From positions 62,001 through 126,000 of the forward strand of contig NZ_MDEN01000061.1 of the NCBI RefSeq assembly GCF_001705435.1: a stretch of 64,000 bases of DNA, in the 5' to 3' direction. The DNA is from Pseudomonas graminis. GTDB taxonomy: Bacteria > Pseudomonadota > Gammaproteobacteria > Pseudomonadales > Pseudomonadaceae. The notes under the pieces are model-generated. The model searched no databases. It saw only the letters and a list, made by a program, of their open reading frames with translations, and was not told the DNA's origin. Shown here piece after piece: positions 1 through 8,549 of this stretch. Position 1 is the stretch's first letter, and the number at the start of each line of letters is the position of its first letter. The position numbers were made by a program, and so were the translations under genes.

Positions 1-439
1 CGGACGGAACCGGCACCGAGACTTCATCGTCGACTTGTTTCTTCAGCAGCGCCCGGGCCATGGGCGAATCGATGGAGATGTAGTCCATACGGCCGTAGAT
101 TTCGTCATAACCGACGATGCGGAAACGCTTGCTCTCGCCCTCCTCGTCCTCGACCTCGACCCACGCGCCGAAGAACACCCGGCCTTCCTGCTCCGGCGAA
201 TAGGCAACCACGCGCATGTCTTCCAGACGTTTGCGCAGGTAGCGCACCCGCCGGTCGATCTCGCGCAGCAGCTTCTTGTTGTACTGATAATCGGCGTTCT
301 CGCTGCGATCCCCCAGGGAAGCGGCCCACGCCACTTTTTGCGTGATGTCAGGGCGGTGCTCGCGCCAGAGGTAGTCGAGCTCTTTCTTGAGGGCGGCATG
401 GCCCTCGACGGTGATTATTTTGGTGCTGATTTCACTCAT
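1..439 (-). CDS. greB: Transcript cleavage factor GreB (3' end cut by window)
   Basis: GreB rescues backtracked RNA polymerase by stimulating cleavage of the extruded transcript end in the secondary channel. The visible 146 residues begin [20 protein letters not shown] and hold the Gre N-terminal coiled coil with the acidic tip ([19 protein letters not shown]). The start of the C-terminal FKBP-like domain follows ([18 protein letters not shown]). The wording [23 protein letters not shown] is GreB rather than GreA. The last ten or so residues lie outside the window. It stands alone and is transcribed away from the window. Confidence 0.95.
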   Translation of the reverse strand, partial: MSEISTKIITVEGHAALKKELDYLWREHRPDITQKVAWAASLGDRSENADYQYNKKLLREIDRRVRYLRKRLEDMRVVAYSPEQEGRVFFGAWVEVEDEEGESKRFRIVGYDEIYGRMDYISIDSPMARALLKKQVDDEVSVPVPS

Positions 440-556
440 TGACGCTGTCTCTGTGCGGCCAGGCCTGGGTCCGGCAGTGCTGGTCTGTGCCTGCCTGTCC
501 TTGTCAGAACGAAGCCTACAGGGTTGGGCTGGCGGGCGGGTAAATCAAGGCGGCGC

Positions 557-1669
557 TCATTTGACCAGACGCTTTTCTTTGGAGGGCCGATAGCCGAAGT
601 AGGCGCTGTAGCATTTGCTGAAATGGCTCGGCGAGACAAACCCGCAGGCCACCAGCACCTCCACCTGGGTCAACTCGGTGTGCTGCAGCAGGCGCCGGGC
701 CTCGGTGATGCGCAATTCCAGGTAATAGCGTTGCGGGGTGGTGCCCAACTGCTCCTGAAAGAGCCGCTCGATCTGTCGCCGCGAACGCCCGGCGTACGCC
801 GCCAGTTGCTCAAGCTCCAAGGGTTCTTCCAGGTTGGCGTCCATCAACTTGACCACTTCCTTGAGCGGTGCGCTGACCGTCATGTGCCGGCTTTGCTTGA
901 TCCGCCGATAGCGCGACTCCTCGAAAGACAGAATGTCCTCGATGCCTTCGATCAGGGCCTTGTCGTGCAGGGTCTTGATCCATTCCAGCGCCATGTGAAA
1001 CGCCCCCGCCGGGCTGGCGGCGGTGAGGCGATCGCGGTCGATGACGAAGGCTTCGCTGGTCACCTCACTGACTTTGCAGATCTCCGCCAGGGCGGCGCGG
1101 TGCTCGGGGTGAATCGCGCACCGGTAGCCGTCGAGCAGGCCCGCTGCGCCAAGGAACCAGGCGCCATTCCACAGCCCGGCGAGGGTAATGCCATGCTCGG
1201 CAGCCGTGGTCAGCAGGTGGGACAGTCGCTCATCGGCCTTTAGCCCGGTGCGATAACCGCCACAGACCACCAGCAGGTCGAGGTCCTTCAGCGCCGAGAC
1301 GTCGAGCCGCGCGTCGGGCCGAATGACGAGCCCCAGATCACTGATCACTTCGCACTCGTGCAAGCCGAATGTCTGCGAGGTGAACAGTTCGGGGCGCAGA
1401 AGGTTGGCCGTGACGAATGTGTCCAGAGCCTGGGTGAAAGCCGGCAACGAGAAGTGTTCGAGCAGCAGGAAGCCGGTTCGGGTCTGGGCCGAGGGGGCAG
1501 GCTTGTTCTCATCCACGTAGCGAAGATTCTTGCCCTTCATGCCCCCGCTGAATTCTCGCCGCTCGATCACTGCCGCCTCGCTTTTGCGTCCTGCCCGGGG
1601 TGCCGATGGTCGCACCCGTTCGCTCCCCAAGGAGAATTCCTTGATCAACGACGGCCGGGTCTGCGCCAT
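557..1669 (-). CDS. GlxA-type AraC family transcriptional regulator
   Basis: A cytoplasmic regulator of 370 residues. A DJ-1/PfpI-like amidotransferase-fold domain occupies about residues 65-230 (RTGFLLLEHFSLPAF, VVCGGYRT, LAGLWNGAWFLGAAGLL). A C-terminal AraC double helix-turn-helix follows at about 270-365 (LEQLAAYAGRSRRQIERLF and CGFVSPSHFSKCYSAYFG). The family includes regulators of glycine betaine, carnitine and amino-acid catabolism such as GbdR. No neighbour reveals the target here. The first 60 residues are an unusual polar extension, and Met44 (start near 1540) is a possible alternative start. The ligand is unknown. Confidence 0.88.
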   Translation of the reverse strand: MAQTRPSLIKEFSLGSERVRPSAPRAGRKSEAAVIERREFSGGMKGKNLRYVDENKPAPSAQTRTGFLLLEHFSLPAFTQALDTFVTANLLRPELFTSQTFGLHECEVISDLGLVIRPDARLDVSALKDLDLLVVCGGYRTGLKADERLSHLLTTAAEHGITLAGLWNGAWFLGAAGLLDGYRCAIHPEHRAALAEICKVSEVTSEAFVIDRDRLTAASPAGAFHMALEWIKTLHDKALIEGIEDILSFEESRYRRIKQSRHMTVSAPLKEVVKLMDANLEEPLELEQLAAYAGRSRRQIERLFQEQLGTTPQRYYLELRITEARRLLQHTELTQVEVLVACGFVSPSHFSKCYSAYFGYRPSKEKRLVK

Positions 1670-1793
1670 TCTAGCGGAACGGCGCCGGCGTTAAAGTTTT
1701 GTCGAGGTGGCCGATACACATCCGCCTGCGAAAAAAAGCCTGCCAGGGCTGACATTCGCCCAACCACCACCCTCCTTACCCACCAGGCTGCTT

Positions 1794-2972
1794 ATGGCGC
1801 TCGACCCGACCACCCTGCTGACGATCACCATCGCCCTCGCTGCGGCGGCCGCGCTGTACCTGGCCGTGGAATGGCAGACGGTGCGGGGGCCTTCGTTGCT
1901 GTTCTGGAGCGCAGGGTTCGCCACCATTTCGGTGGGCTCCACCCTGGCATTGCTGCGCAGCAGCGGCATTCTGGTGATTGGCATCTGGTTCGCCAACGGC
2001 TTGCTGGTCACCGCACACTGGCTCTTCCTGCTGGGCGTTGCGCGGTTTACCGAAGCCCGGCTGTCCAAGGCCTGGTACCTGATCTTCGTCGTGTGGCTCG
2101 GGCTGTTGCTGCTGCCGGACCAGCCGTGGTGGTCAAAGCTGATGCTGGCCGCCAACTCGCTGTTGATCTCGCTGCTCATGGTTAAGGCCAGCGGGCTGCT
2201 GCGCCCCCATGGCAAGTCCCTGAGCGTCGGCGCGGTGCAGTTGCGCTATGTGCTGCTGGTCCACGGCCTGTTCTATTTTTCCAAGGCGGTCACAGCGGTG
2301 GTGCCTGGCACGCTGATCGATCTGGCGGCCTTTCGTGGCGAGATCATCCAGATTTCGCTGGTCGAAGGGACGATGGCGGTGATGCTGATCGCCCTGTCGA
2401 TGACCGGCTCGGAGCGTCATCGCCGGGAAAAACGCATGGCCCGGCTGGCGGCGCGGGATCCGCTGACGGCGCTGTACAACCGCCGCGCGCTGGAAATGCG
2501 CGGGCAGCGTCTGCTGGAAAGTGTCTCGCAGGCTCGGCCGGCAGCGTTGCTGCTGATGGACATCGACAATTTCAAACTGGTCAACGACCTCTATGGCCAC
2601 AGCGCCGGCGACCGGCTGCTGGTCGCGCTCAGCGACATCATCCGTGCGGCCTTGCCCCACGGGTCGCTGGCAGCGCGCCTGGGCGGTGACGAATTCGTGG
2701 TGTTGCTCAGTGACACGTCCAGCGAGCACTTGCTGGCCGTAGGGAGCACGCTGCGTGAGGCCTTTCACGCGACGGCCTCGGCAACCTTTTCCACGCCCCA
2801 GCCGGTGACGTTGAGCATCGGCGCCAGCCTGTTCAGCCAACCGCCGCCCAACCTGGCGGCGGTGATCGAGCGCAGCGATGCGGCCTTGTATGAATCGAAA
2901 CGGGGTGGACGCAACCGCATTCAGCTGGTAGATCAGAGCGTCAACGGCAGCGATCCGCTGCCAACACAGTGA
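1794..2972 (+). CDS. Membrane-bound diguanylate cyclase (GGDEF)
   Basis: It probably makes cyclic di-GMP from two GTP. The N-terminal 200 residues carry about six hydrophobic segments (TILLTITIALAAAAALYL-like, FLLGVARF, LIFVVWLGLLLLP, LLVHGLFYFSKAVTAVV). The GGDEF domain starts at DPLTALYNRRALEM and has an intact GGDEF at residues 297-301 (RLGGDEFVVLL). The four residues where an RxxD inhibitory site would sit read PHGS, so product inhibition through the I-site is probably lost. I chose ATG 1794; an in-frame GTG at 1707 would add 29 residues. It is 24 bases upstream of an acetyltransferase gene. Confidence 0.9.
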   Translation: MALDPTTLLTITIALAAAAALYLAVEWQTVRGPSLLFWSAGFATISVGSTLALLRSSGILVIGIWFANGLLVTAHWLFLLGVARFTEARLSKAWYLIFVVWLGLLLLPDQPWWSKLMLAANSLLISLLMVKASGLLRPHGKSLSVGAVQLRYVLLVHGLFYFSKAVTAVVPGTLIDLAAFRGEIIQISLVEGTMAVMLIALSMTGSERHRREKRMARLAARDPLTALYNRRALEMRGQRLLESVSQARPAALLLMDIDNFKLVNDLYGHSAGDRLLVALSDIIRAALPHGSLAARLGGDEFVVLLSDTSSEHLLAVGSTLREAFHATASATFSTPQPVTLSIGASLFSQPPPNLAAVIERSDAALYESKRGGRNRIQLVDQSVNGSDPLPTQ

Positions 2973-2996
2973 AGGCTCACCGATGGAACACCGGCC

Positions 2997-3515
2997 ATGC
3001 CCATGAGCAGCCCTCATCTGATCTACCGCGCCCCTGACCCTGAAGATCTTGCCCGCCTGTTCGCCATCTACAGCGACCCGCAGACTCAACTGTTCAACCC
3101 TTCGGGGCCCATGACTGATGAGGCCCAGGCAGCCGCCATGCTTGAGGGGTGGATCGAGCACTGGCAGGCCAACGGCTTCGGCTGGTGGGCGATTGCGCAC
3201 AAGGATGCTCCCGAACACATCATCGGCTTCGGCGGCATCGGGCTTCATGATTTTATGGGCGAGCAGCGGGTCAATCTGGGCTATCGGTTTGCCGTTGAGG
3301 CGTGGGGACGGGGGTTTGCCACGGAGATGGGCCTGGCCGCGCTGGAGCACGCATTCTCGACGCTGAGGCTGGATGAGGTGCTGGGTTACGTGCGGCCGAC
3401 CCACGCTGCATCGATCCGCGTACTGGAGAAAATCGGCATGCAACGCTGCGGCGAGCTCGATGACGTGCCCGGCCAGGCCCCAAGCCTGATGTTCAGAGCA
3501 GTTGCGGCGCGGTGA
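2997..3515 (+). CDS. GNAT family N-acetyltransferase, RimJ/RimL type
   Basis: It transfers acetyl from acetyl-CoA to an amine; the substrate is unknown. The 172 residues show the RimJ/RimL layout: an entry segment DPQTQLFNPSGP, strand FGWWAIAHK with IIGFGGIGLHD, then the acetyl-CoA loop region NLGYRFAVEAWGRGFATEMGLAALEHAF. The closing segment VLGYVRPTHAASIRVLEKIGM is the usual 'N/A-S-x-R-V-L-E-K-I-G' signature of this subfamily. It follows the GGDEF gene closely and may be co-transcribed. Met3 (3003) is an equally possible start. Confidence 0.88.
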   Translation: MPMSSPHLIYRAPDPEDLARLFAIYSDPQTQLFNPSGPMTDEAQAAAMLEGWIEHWQANGFGWWAIAHKDAPEHIIGFGGIGLHDFMGEQRVNLGYRFAVEAWGRGFATEMGLAALEHAFSTLRLDEVLGYVRPTHAASIRVLEKIGMQRCGELDDVPGQAPSLMFRAVAAR

Positions 3516-3528
3516 GGGGCGGCGAGGT

Positions 3529-3732
3529 TCAGTGAGAGGTCTGCAGTCCGCAACTGGCGTCGAGCTCATCCCAGGGGTGCGCGGATTCGCGGGCATAGCC
3601 GCACGTCGGCAAATGCACAAACGTCGCTTCCCGTTCTGCTTCGCTCTGCCGGGCCTTGCAGGTCCTGCACAACACAGTGTGGTCATTTAGCCGCCAGTGG
3701 CTGTTCCACCGGACGAGATCGTCGGTCACCAT
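3529..3732 (-). CDS. Small Cys/His-containing protein, unknown function
   Basis: A 67-residue protein beginning MVTDDLVRWNSHWRLNDHTV. It contains CRTCKARQ, later HLPTCGY, and a final cysteine, an arrangement that could form a small zinc site (inference). A good ribosome-binding sequence (GAGGGGAAG) lies 4-6 bases before the ATG, which is why I take this short frame as real rather than the longer frame that runs through it. It converges with the acetyltransferase gene, 13 bases away. I do not recognise a named family. Confidence 0.6.
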   Translation of the reverse strand: MVTDDLVRWNSHWRLNDHTVLCRTCKARQSEAEREATFVHLPTCGYARESAHPWDELDASCGLQTSH

Positions 3733-4017
3733 CTTACTTCCCCTCACCCTCACATACGTAACCAGTTGATTCAACTTGTCGCCGGAGGTTTCGCCCGCAA
3801 GGCCGCTGGCTGATCGGCGGTCGTTGTTTTTTGCGGGTTCGGCGCAGGGATGGTATGCGTCGGGAGGCAAAACCCGAGGCCCAGGCCTGCGCCACGGGTC
3901 GTTTCGAGCTCGACCCGGGTTTACGCAACCTTTACCGATCCTAGACGTGGGTTTACACGGATCCGGTGTTTCATACGTCCATGGCGAACCCACTCTTTCG
4001 CCAAAGGAGACACCATG

Positions 4018-4368
4018 ATGTCCAAGATGACCCAAGCCCTGATCCTGTCCGGTCTGCTCGCCAGCGCCGGTGCGGCGTCCGCCAGCGAACGCAACGTGAT
4101 TGTGCCCGTCATCGCCGGAGCCGCCGTGGGTGCCGTACTGGCCGCGGTGATCAGTCAGTCCAGCCACGACCGCCACGATCGCTATCAGGATTACCGCCCG
4201 CAACCGCGCTACGCGCCGCGTTATCAGCCGCAGTACCAGCAGGTTGTCTATGTGCCAGTGCGTGAGCGAGTCGAATATCGTCGCTTCGCGCCACCGCCGC
4301 CCCGTGGCTACTACGACGGCGGTTACCGCAGAGGTTTTGACCACGGTCCGGGCAATGACCGCTGGTAA
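4018..4368 (+). CDS. Small exported Tyr/Arg-rich protein, unknown function
   Basis: About 116 residues. A signal peptide (ALILSGLLASAGAASAS, cleavage near ASA-S) is followed by a small glycine-zipper-like hydrophobic stretch (VIVPVIAGAAVGAVLAAVIS). A low-complexity tail rich in Tyr, Arg, Pro and Gly follows (RYAPRYQPQYQQVVYVPV, then PPPPRGYYDGGYRRG). The composition suggests an envelope-associated protein. AAAGGAGA at 4003-4010 fits a start at 4018; ATG 4015 immediately before it is the alternative. The leader just upstream has two GGGTTTAC copies (about 3917 and 3951) that may be regulatory. It stands alone, with no informative neighbours. Confidence 0.7.
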   Translation: MSKMTQALILSGLLASAGAASASERNVIVPVIAGAAVGAVLAAVISQSSHDRHDRYQDYRPQPRYAPRYQPQYQQVVYVPVRERVEYRRFAPPPPRGYYDGGYRRGFDHGPGNDRW

Positions 4369-4387
4369 GCGCTTGAGCGGCCGTTAA

Positions 4388-4620
4388 TGTGGAACCGGCA
4401 TTAGCCGGCAAGGCCTCGGATGTCACACTGCAAATCTCACGGTGTTTATGCAGGCCTCTTCCCGGCTGAAGCCGGTCCCACCAAGGGAATTGCGTGCAGT
4501 CAATGGGACTGGCTGCGAACCTGAATGTGGGACCGGCTTTAGCCGGGAAGGCGGCCGCTGTCACACCGCAAACCCAGCCGTGTTCATGCGGGCCTCTTCC
4601 CGGTTGAAGCCGGTCCCACC
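4388..4620. repeat. REP cluster, two REP-linker-inverted REP units (BIME-like)
   Basis: Four REP copies in alternating orientation: a degenerate GGAACCGGCATTAGCCGG near 4390, CTTCCCGGCTGAAGCCGG at 4458, GACCGGCTTTAGCCGGGAAG near 4531, and CTTCCCGGTTGAAGCCGG at 4596. The two pairs have similar linkers containing TGTCACAC and CGTGTT(C/T)ATGC, so one pair looks like a duplicate of the other. Such pairs fold into long hairpins and are spread by RAYT transposases. This fills the 4375-4700 gap. Confidence 0.88.
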
Positions 4621-4710
4621 AAGGCGTCGCGTTCAGTCAACCGGCGCGCTTTCTCTGACAAAACTGCTAACGTGTCCGCCCATCACTCGCCCATCGACGC
4701 AGGGACGGAC

Positions 4711-5193
4711 ATGTTCGAATTCATTTACCTGGCAATTCTCATCGGCATGGGCGGCACCGCGCTGCTGGATCTCTGGGCGTTGTTGCTGAAAGCGGTGCTG
4801 GGTTTGCCGACCCCGCCCTGGCACCTCGTCGGGCGCTGGTTTGCCGGGATGCCCAAGGGACAGTTCGTGCACCGCGGTGGCATCGGTACTTCCCCTCCCG
4901 TCCCCAATGAACTGGCAATTGGCTGGTTCATGCATTACACCGTCGGCGTGCTGTTCGCCGCCGCGCTGTTATTCATCTGGGGCGTGCAATGGGCGCATGG
5001 GCCGACCTTCCTGCCGGCCCTGATCGTCGGGCTGGTCACCGTCGGCGCCGGCTGGTTCATCCTGCAGCCCGGCATGGGTGTCGGGGTCGCCTGCAACAAG
5101 GCACCGCAGCCGACCGTGGCGCGGCTGCAAAACGTGGTCGGGCACATAATCTTTGCCATCGGCATGTATGGCGCGGCGCGACTGGTCGGGTGA
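4711..5193 (+). CDS. DUF2938 family inner-membrane protein
   Basis: A protein of 160 residues with four predicted membrane helices (FEFIYLAILIGMGGTALLDL, TVGVLFAAALLFIWGVQW, FLPALIVGLVTVGAGWFIL and NVVGHIIFAIGMYGAARLV). A conserved GRWFAGMPKGQFVH loop lies between helices 1 and 2, and ILQPGMGVGVACNKAP precedes the last helix. This is the DUF2938 pattern, and the function is unknown. I start at ATG 4711, preceded by GGGACGGAC; a longer in-frame version from 4672 would put a polar stretch before the first helix. Monocistronic as far as I can see. Confidence 0.82.
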   Translation: MFEFIYLAILIGMGGTALLDLWALLLKAVLGLPTPPWHLVGRWFAGMPKGQFVHRGGIGTSPPVPNELAIGWFMHYTVGVLFAAALLFIWGVQWAHGPTFLPALIVGLVTVGAGWFILQPGMGVGVACNKAPQPTVARLQNVVGHIIFAIGMYGAARLVG

Positions 5194-5316
5194 TCAAGCG
5201 CGGTTTGAGGTCGCACCCGGCCAATCGCGGTGAACCTATCGACGCCGCTGCCGTTCTGAAACCTGAGGGCTGCATGATTATGAAGCCCGTTCCACTCGAT
5301 CAATCAGGAGACCCCC

Positions 5317-6378
5317 ATGACTCAAACGGCCTTGGTCGTCGGCGCCAGCGGCATCGTCGGCAGCGCAACCACTCAACTGTTGCTCGATAACGGTTGGCAG
5401 GTGGCCGCCCTTTCCCGCCGTCCCTCCCAAACGCCGGGCGTGATCCCCGTCGCAGCGGATCTGCAAGACCCGGCATCGGTCAAGCAGGCCCTCGCGGACC
5501 TCAAACCGAGCCACGTCTTCCTCACCACCTGGTCGCGTCAGGCGACCGAAGCCGAAAACATTCGCGTCAACGCGGCCATGGTGCGCAACGTGCTGGACGC
5601 CCTGAGCCCGGCGAAGAGCGTCAAACATGTCGCGCTGGTCACCGGACTGAAGCATTACCTTGGCCCGTTCGAAGCCTACGGCAAAGGCACCCTGCCGCAG
5701 ACCCCGTTCCGCGAGTCCCAGGGTCGGCTGGACATCGAAAACTTTTACTACGCTCAGGAAGATGAAGTCTTTGCCGCCGCCAAACGCGATGGCTTTACCT
5801 GGAGCGTGCACCGTCCGCACACCGTCACCGGCGTCGCGGTGGGCAATGCGATGAACATGGCGACCACCCTCGCCGTGTATGCGTCGATCTGCAAAGCGAC
5901 CGGCCGCCCGTTCGTGTTCCCCGGCTCCCGCATGCAGTGGGACAGCCTCACCGACATGACCGACGCCCGGCAACTGGCCAAACAGCAACTGTGGGCGGCG
6001 ACCACGCCCGCTGCGGCGGACCAGGCGTTTAACATCACCAACGGCGACGTGTTTCGCTGGAAGTGGATGTGGGGCCAGATCGCCGAGTACTTCGGTGTGC
6101 ACCCTGCCGAATTCCCGGAGAAGGTTTCCCCACTGGAAGAGCAGATGGCAAACGATCAGGCCGCATGGGACGAACTGGTCCGCACTCACGGTCTGAAAGA
6201 AGCCGACATCACGCGCCTCATTTCGCCATGGCACACCGATGCCGACCTCGGCCGCCCGATCGAAGTGGTGACCGACATGTCGAAAAGCCGAGCCCTGGGC
6301 TTTAACGCGTTTCAAGCCAGCGACCAGGCGTTCTTTGACGTGTTCGATACGTTGCGGGCACAGCGCCTGATTCCGTAA
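5317..6378 (+). CDS. PRISE-type NAD(P)-dependent reductase (extended/atypical SDR)
   Basis: A 353-residue oxidoreductase. The N-terminal dinucleotide motif is GASGIVGS, and SRRP at the end of strand 2 suggests NADPH preference. The catalytic segment is NFYYAQEDEVF at residues 142-152; this N-F-Y-Y pattern with the following E-D marks progesterone-5-beta-reductase/iridoid synthase-like enzymes (PRISE), which reduce activated enone C=C bonds. HRPHTVTGVAVGNAMN and the C-terminal helices (MWGQIAEYFGVHP) also fit. An RBS (AGGAGACC) precedes the ATG. The native bacterial substrate is unknown. A strong terminator follows directly. Confidence 0.88.
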   Translation: MTQTALVVGASGIVGSATTQLLLDNGWQVAALSRRPSQTPGVIPVAADLQDPASVKQALADLKPSHVFLTTWSRQATEAENIRVNAAMVRNVLDALSPAKSVKHVALVTGLKHYLGPFEAYGKGTLPQTPFRESQGRLDIENFYYAQEDEVFAAAKRDGFTWSVHRPHTVTGVAVGNAMNMATTLAVYASICKATGRPFVFPGSRMQWDSLTDMTDARQLAKQQLWAATTPAAADQAFNITNGDVFRWKWMWGQIAEYFGVHPAEFPEKVSPLEEQMANDQAAWDELVRTHGLKEADITRLISPWHTDADLGRPIEVVTDMSKSRALGFNAFQASDQAFFDVFDTLRAQRLIP

Positions 6379-6400
6379 CGGCACCGATCACCGCCACAAA

Positions 6401-6436
6401 AAAACGCAGCGATGATGACCATCATCGCTGCGTTTT
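6401..6436. terminator. Strong bidirectional intrinsic terminator
   Basis: A perfect 16-base stem (AAAACGCAGCGATGAT with its complement) closed by a GACC loop; A/T runs lie on both sides. It separates the converging PRISE reductase gene and the DUF2945 gene. Confidence 0.93.
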
Positions 6437-6472
6437 CGTATCCGGATCCCCTCGACAGCGAAGAAGCGAAGC

Positions 6473-6682
6473 TCACGCCTTTTCCAGCGCGTCCTCCTTG
6501 TGCATCGCCAGGTGGCCGGTCTTGTCACTCCTGACCTCGTACTGCGGCGCATCGGGTGAGGCATGGCGATGACGGCCCATGAACTCCACCTCCTTGGTGT
6601 GCACCTTGGTCACTTTGCCGACGACGTGCCCGGCTTCGGAATTCCAGCGCACGTGGTCACCGACCTTGAATGCATGAGCCAT
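6473..6682 (-). CDS. DUF2945 / Hva1 TUDOR-like small protein
   Basis: A protein of 69 residues starting MAHAFKVGDHVRWNSEAGHV. The sequence GKVTKVHTKEVEFMGRHRHAS, then PQYEVRSDKTGHLAMHKEDALEK, is the full small beta-barrel of the Hva1_TUDOR (DUF2945) family. That family is found in bacteria and fungi and has no established bacterial role. An RBS (AGGAGAAA) sits before the ATG. It lies 26 bases downstream of the GH15 gene on the same strand and may share its transcript. Confidence 0.85.
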   Translation of the reverse strand: MAHAFKVGDHVRWNSEAGHVVGKVTKVHTKEVEFMGRHRHASPDAPQYEVRSDKTGHLAMHKEDALEKA

Positions 6683-6707
6683 CGATTTTCTCCTTTAATC
6701 CCGGAAG

Positions 6708-8549
6708 TCAGGGCTGCCAGAGGGTCTGGCTGCCTTCGAGTTTGCGGTCCAGAAAACTCGCCGCACTGATCAGCGCGAGGTGGCTGAGGGCTTGCGGCGT
6801 GTTGCCCAGATGGTGGCCGTGGGCGTCGAACTCCTCGGCATACAGACCCAGCGGGTTGGCGTAGCGCAGCAGTTGTTCAAACTCAAGATGCGCCTGCTCC
6901 ACCCGCCCGGCGCGGGCCAGGCACTCGACGTACCAGAACGAACAGGCCACGAACGCGCCTTCCTCACCCTCAAGGCCGTCCTGATGGTCATCGTCATTGC
7001 GATAACGGAACACCATGCCGTCGCGCACCAGCGTCCGCTCGATAGCCTCCAGGGTCTTCAGCCACTTGGGATCGCTGGCACCGACGAAGCGCACCAGCGG
7101 CATCAGCAGCATCGACGCGTCGAGGTTTTTGCTGCCCTTGTGCTGGACGAAATGGCCCAGGTCGGCGTCCCAGAAGTTGTCCCAGATGTCGTCATGGATG
7201 GCCTGGCGCGCCTTGTCCCAGCGATCGAAGGGTGCCGGCAGGGAACGTTTCAGCGACAGGCGAAGCGCGCGGTCCAGAGCGACCCAGCACATCAGCCGCG
7301 AATGCAGGAAATGCTGGTCGTCGCCACGCATCTCCCAGATCCCGACGTCCTTGCTGTTCCAGGTTTCGCACAACTCGTTCACCAGCCGGGTAACGTGCTT
7401 CCAGCCCTCGTGGGAAATGGCCTCACCGTATTTGTTGGCCAGGTACACCGCGTCAAGCAGCTCGCCATAGATGTCCAGTTGCGTCTGCTTGTAGGCCTCG
7501 TTGCCGATGCGCACCGGCGACGCACCGCCGTAGCCGCTGAGGTGATCCAGCTCTTCTTCGGGCAATTCTTCGCGGCCGTCCAGGGCGTAGAGAATGCCGA
7601 GCTTGTTGGCGTCCTCGCAGCAATCGCCCATGCGGTCGCGGACCCAGTGCATGAAAGCGTTGGCCTCCTCGGTATACCCCAGGCGCATGAAGGCGTAGAC
7701 GGTGAACGACGCGTCGCGGATCCAGGTGTAGCGGTAATCCCAGTTGCGCTCGCCGCCCTCTTCTTCCGGCAGGCCGAAGGTCGCCGCAGCGACGATACCG
7801 CCATGCTTGCGCGAGGTCAGCAGCTTGAGCGCCAGGGCCGAGCGGTTGACCATTTCACGCCAGCGACCGCGGTAGTTGGAATGCCGGCTCCAGTGCTGCC
7901 AGTAGTTGACGGTGTTTTTGAGATCGCAATCGCAATTGGTCGCTTTGACCAGCGGATCGTCGGCACCGCCGAGCATGAACTCGACCACATCGCCCTGCTT
8001 CATCTCGAACTCTGCCACTGCGGCCTGGCCTTCGAGCATCAATCCGGTGGTCGCCGCCAGACGCATGGCAGGCTGGCCTTCGGCCTCAAAACGAATGTCC
8101 TCACCGTCCATCTGCGCGGTGGTGTCAGCCCGGCTGTAGTCATGGCGCACCCGGCAGAGCATGCGCACCGCGGCCTGGCCATGACGAACATGAATGCGGC
8201 GGATCAGGCGCGGCAGGCTGTCGACTTCGGACGCAATGGGCATCAGGTCAGTGACCTCGACGACCGCGTCCTTAGCGATCCAGCGTGTCATCAGCACGTT
8301 GGTTTGCGGCAGATACAGCTGCTGGCGACGGGCATCCGGCAAGATCGGCGCCAGCTGGAAAATCCCTGCGTCAGGGGTGTCCAGCAGCGCGGTGAAAATA
8401 CTCGGGCTGTCGAAATCGGGCCAGCAGCAGAAGTCGATGCTGCCGGTGTCGGCCACCAGCGCGGCGCTGCGCATGTCGCCGATGATGCCGTGGTCTTCGA
8501 TGGCGTTCTGGGGCTCTTGTTCATCGGGGATCGGAGAGTGTTCAGCCAT
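6708..8549 (-). CDS. Glycoside hydrolase family 15 protein (glucoamylase/trehalase-like)
   Basis: A 613-residue cytoplasmic protein without a signal peptide. The N-terminal supersandwich domain (about 1-270) starts with IEDHGIIGDMRSAALVADTGSIDFCCWPDFDSP-type sequence, usual for bacterial GH15. The (alpha/alpha)6 barrel carries GGERNWDYRYTWIRDASFTV, the first sugar-binding/catalytic segment, and later DADLGHFVQHKGSKNLDASM. Known relatives hydrolyse alpha-glucosides, trehalose or dextran-like glucans; the exact substrate cannot be read from sequence. Its first 8 bases overlap the end of the SDR gene upstream, so the two are translationally coupled and may act on glucose together. Confidence 0.88.
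   Translation of the reverse strand: MAEHSPIPDEQEPQNAIEDHGIIGDMRSAALVADTGSIDFCCWPDFDSPSIFTALLDTPDAGIFQLAPILPDARRQQLYLPQTNVLMTRWIAKDAVVEVTDLMPIASEVDSLPRLIRRIHVRHGQAAVRMLCRVRHDYSRADTTAQMDGEDIRFEAEGQPAMRLAATTGLMLEGQAAVAEFEMKQGDVVEFMLGGADDPLVKATNCDCDLKNTVNYWQHWSRHSNYRGRWREMVNRSALALKLLTSRKHGGIVAAATFGLPEEEGGERNWDYRYTWIRDASFTVYAFMRLGYTEEANAFMHWVRDRMGDCCEDANKLGILYALDGREELPEEELDHLSGYGGASPVRIGNEAYKQTQLDIYGELLDAVYLANKYGEAISHEGWKHVTRLVNELCETWNSKDVGIWEMRGDDQHFLHSRLMCWVALDRALRLSLKRSLPAPFDRWDKARQAIHDDIWDNFWDADLGHFVQHKGSKNLDASMLLMPLVRFVGASDPKWLKTLEAIERTLVRDGMVFRYRNDDDHQDGLEGEEGAFVACSFWYVECLARAGRVEQAHLEFEQLLRYANPLGLYAEEFDAHGHHLGNTPQALSHLALISAASFLDRKLEGSQTLWQP

Noticed and set aside
2133..3686. 517-codon minus-strand open frame across the GGDEF and acetyltransferase genes
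   Set aside because: Overlaps two well-supported genes on the other strand; composition is Arg/Gln-rich as in spurious frames.
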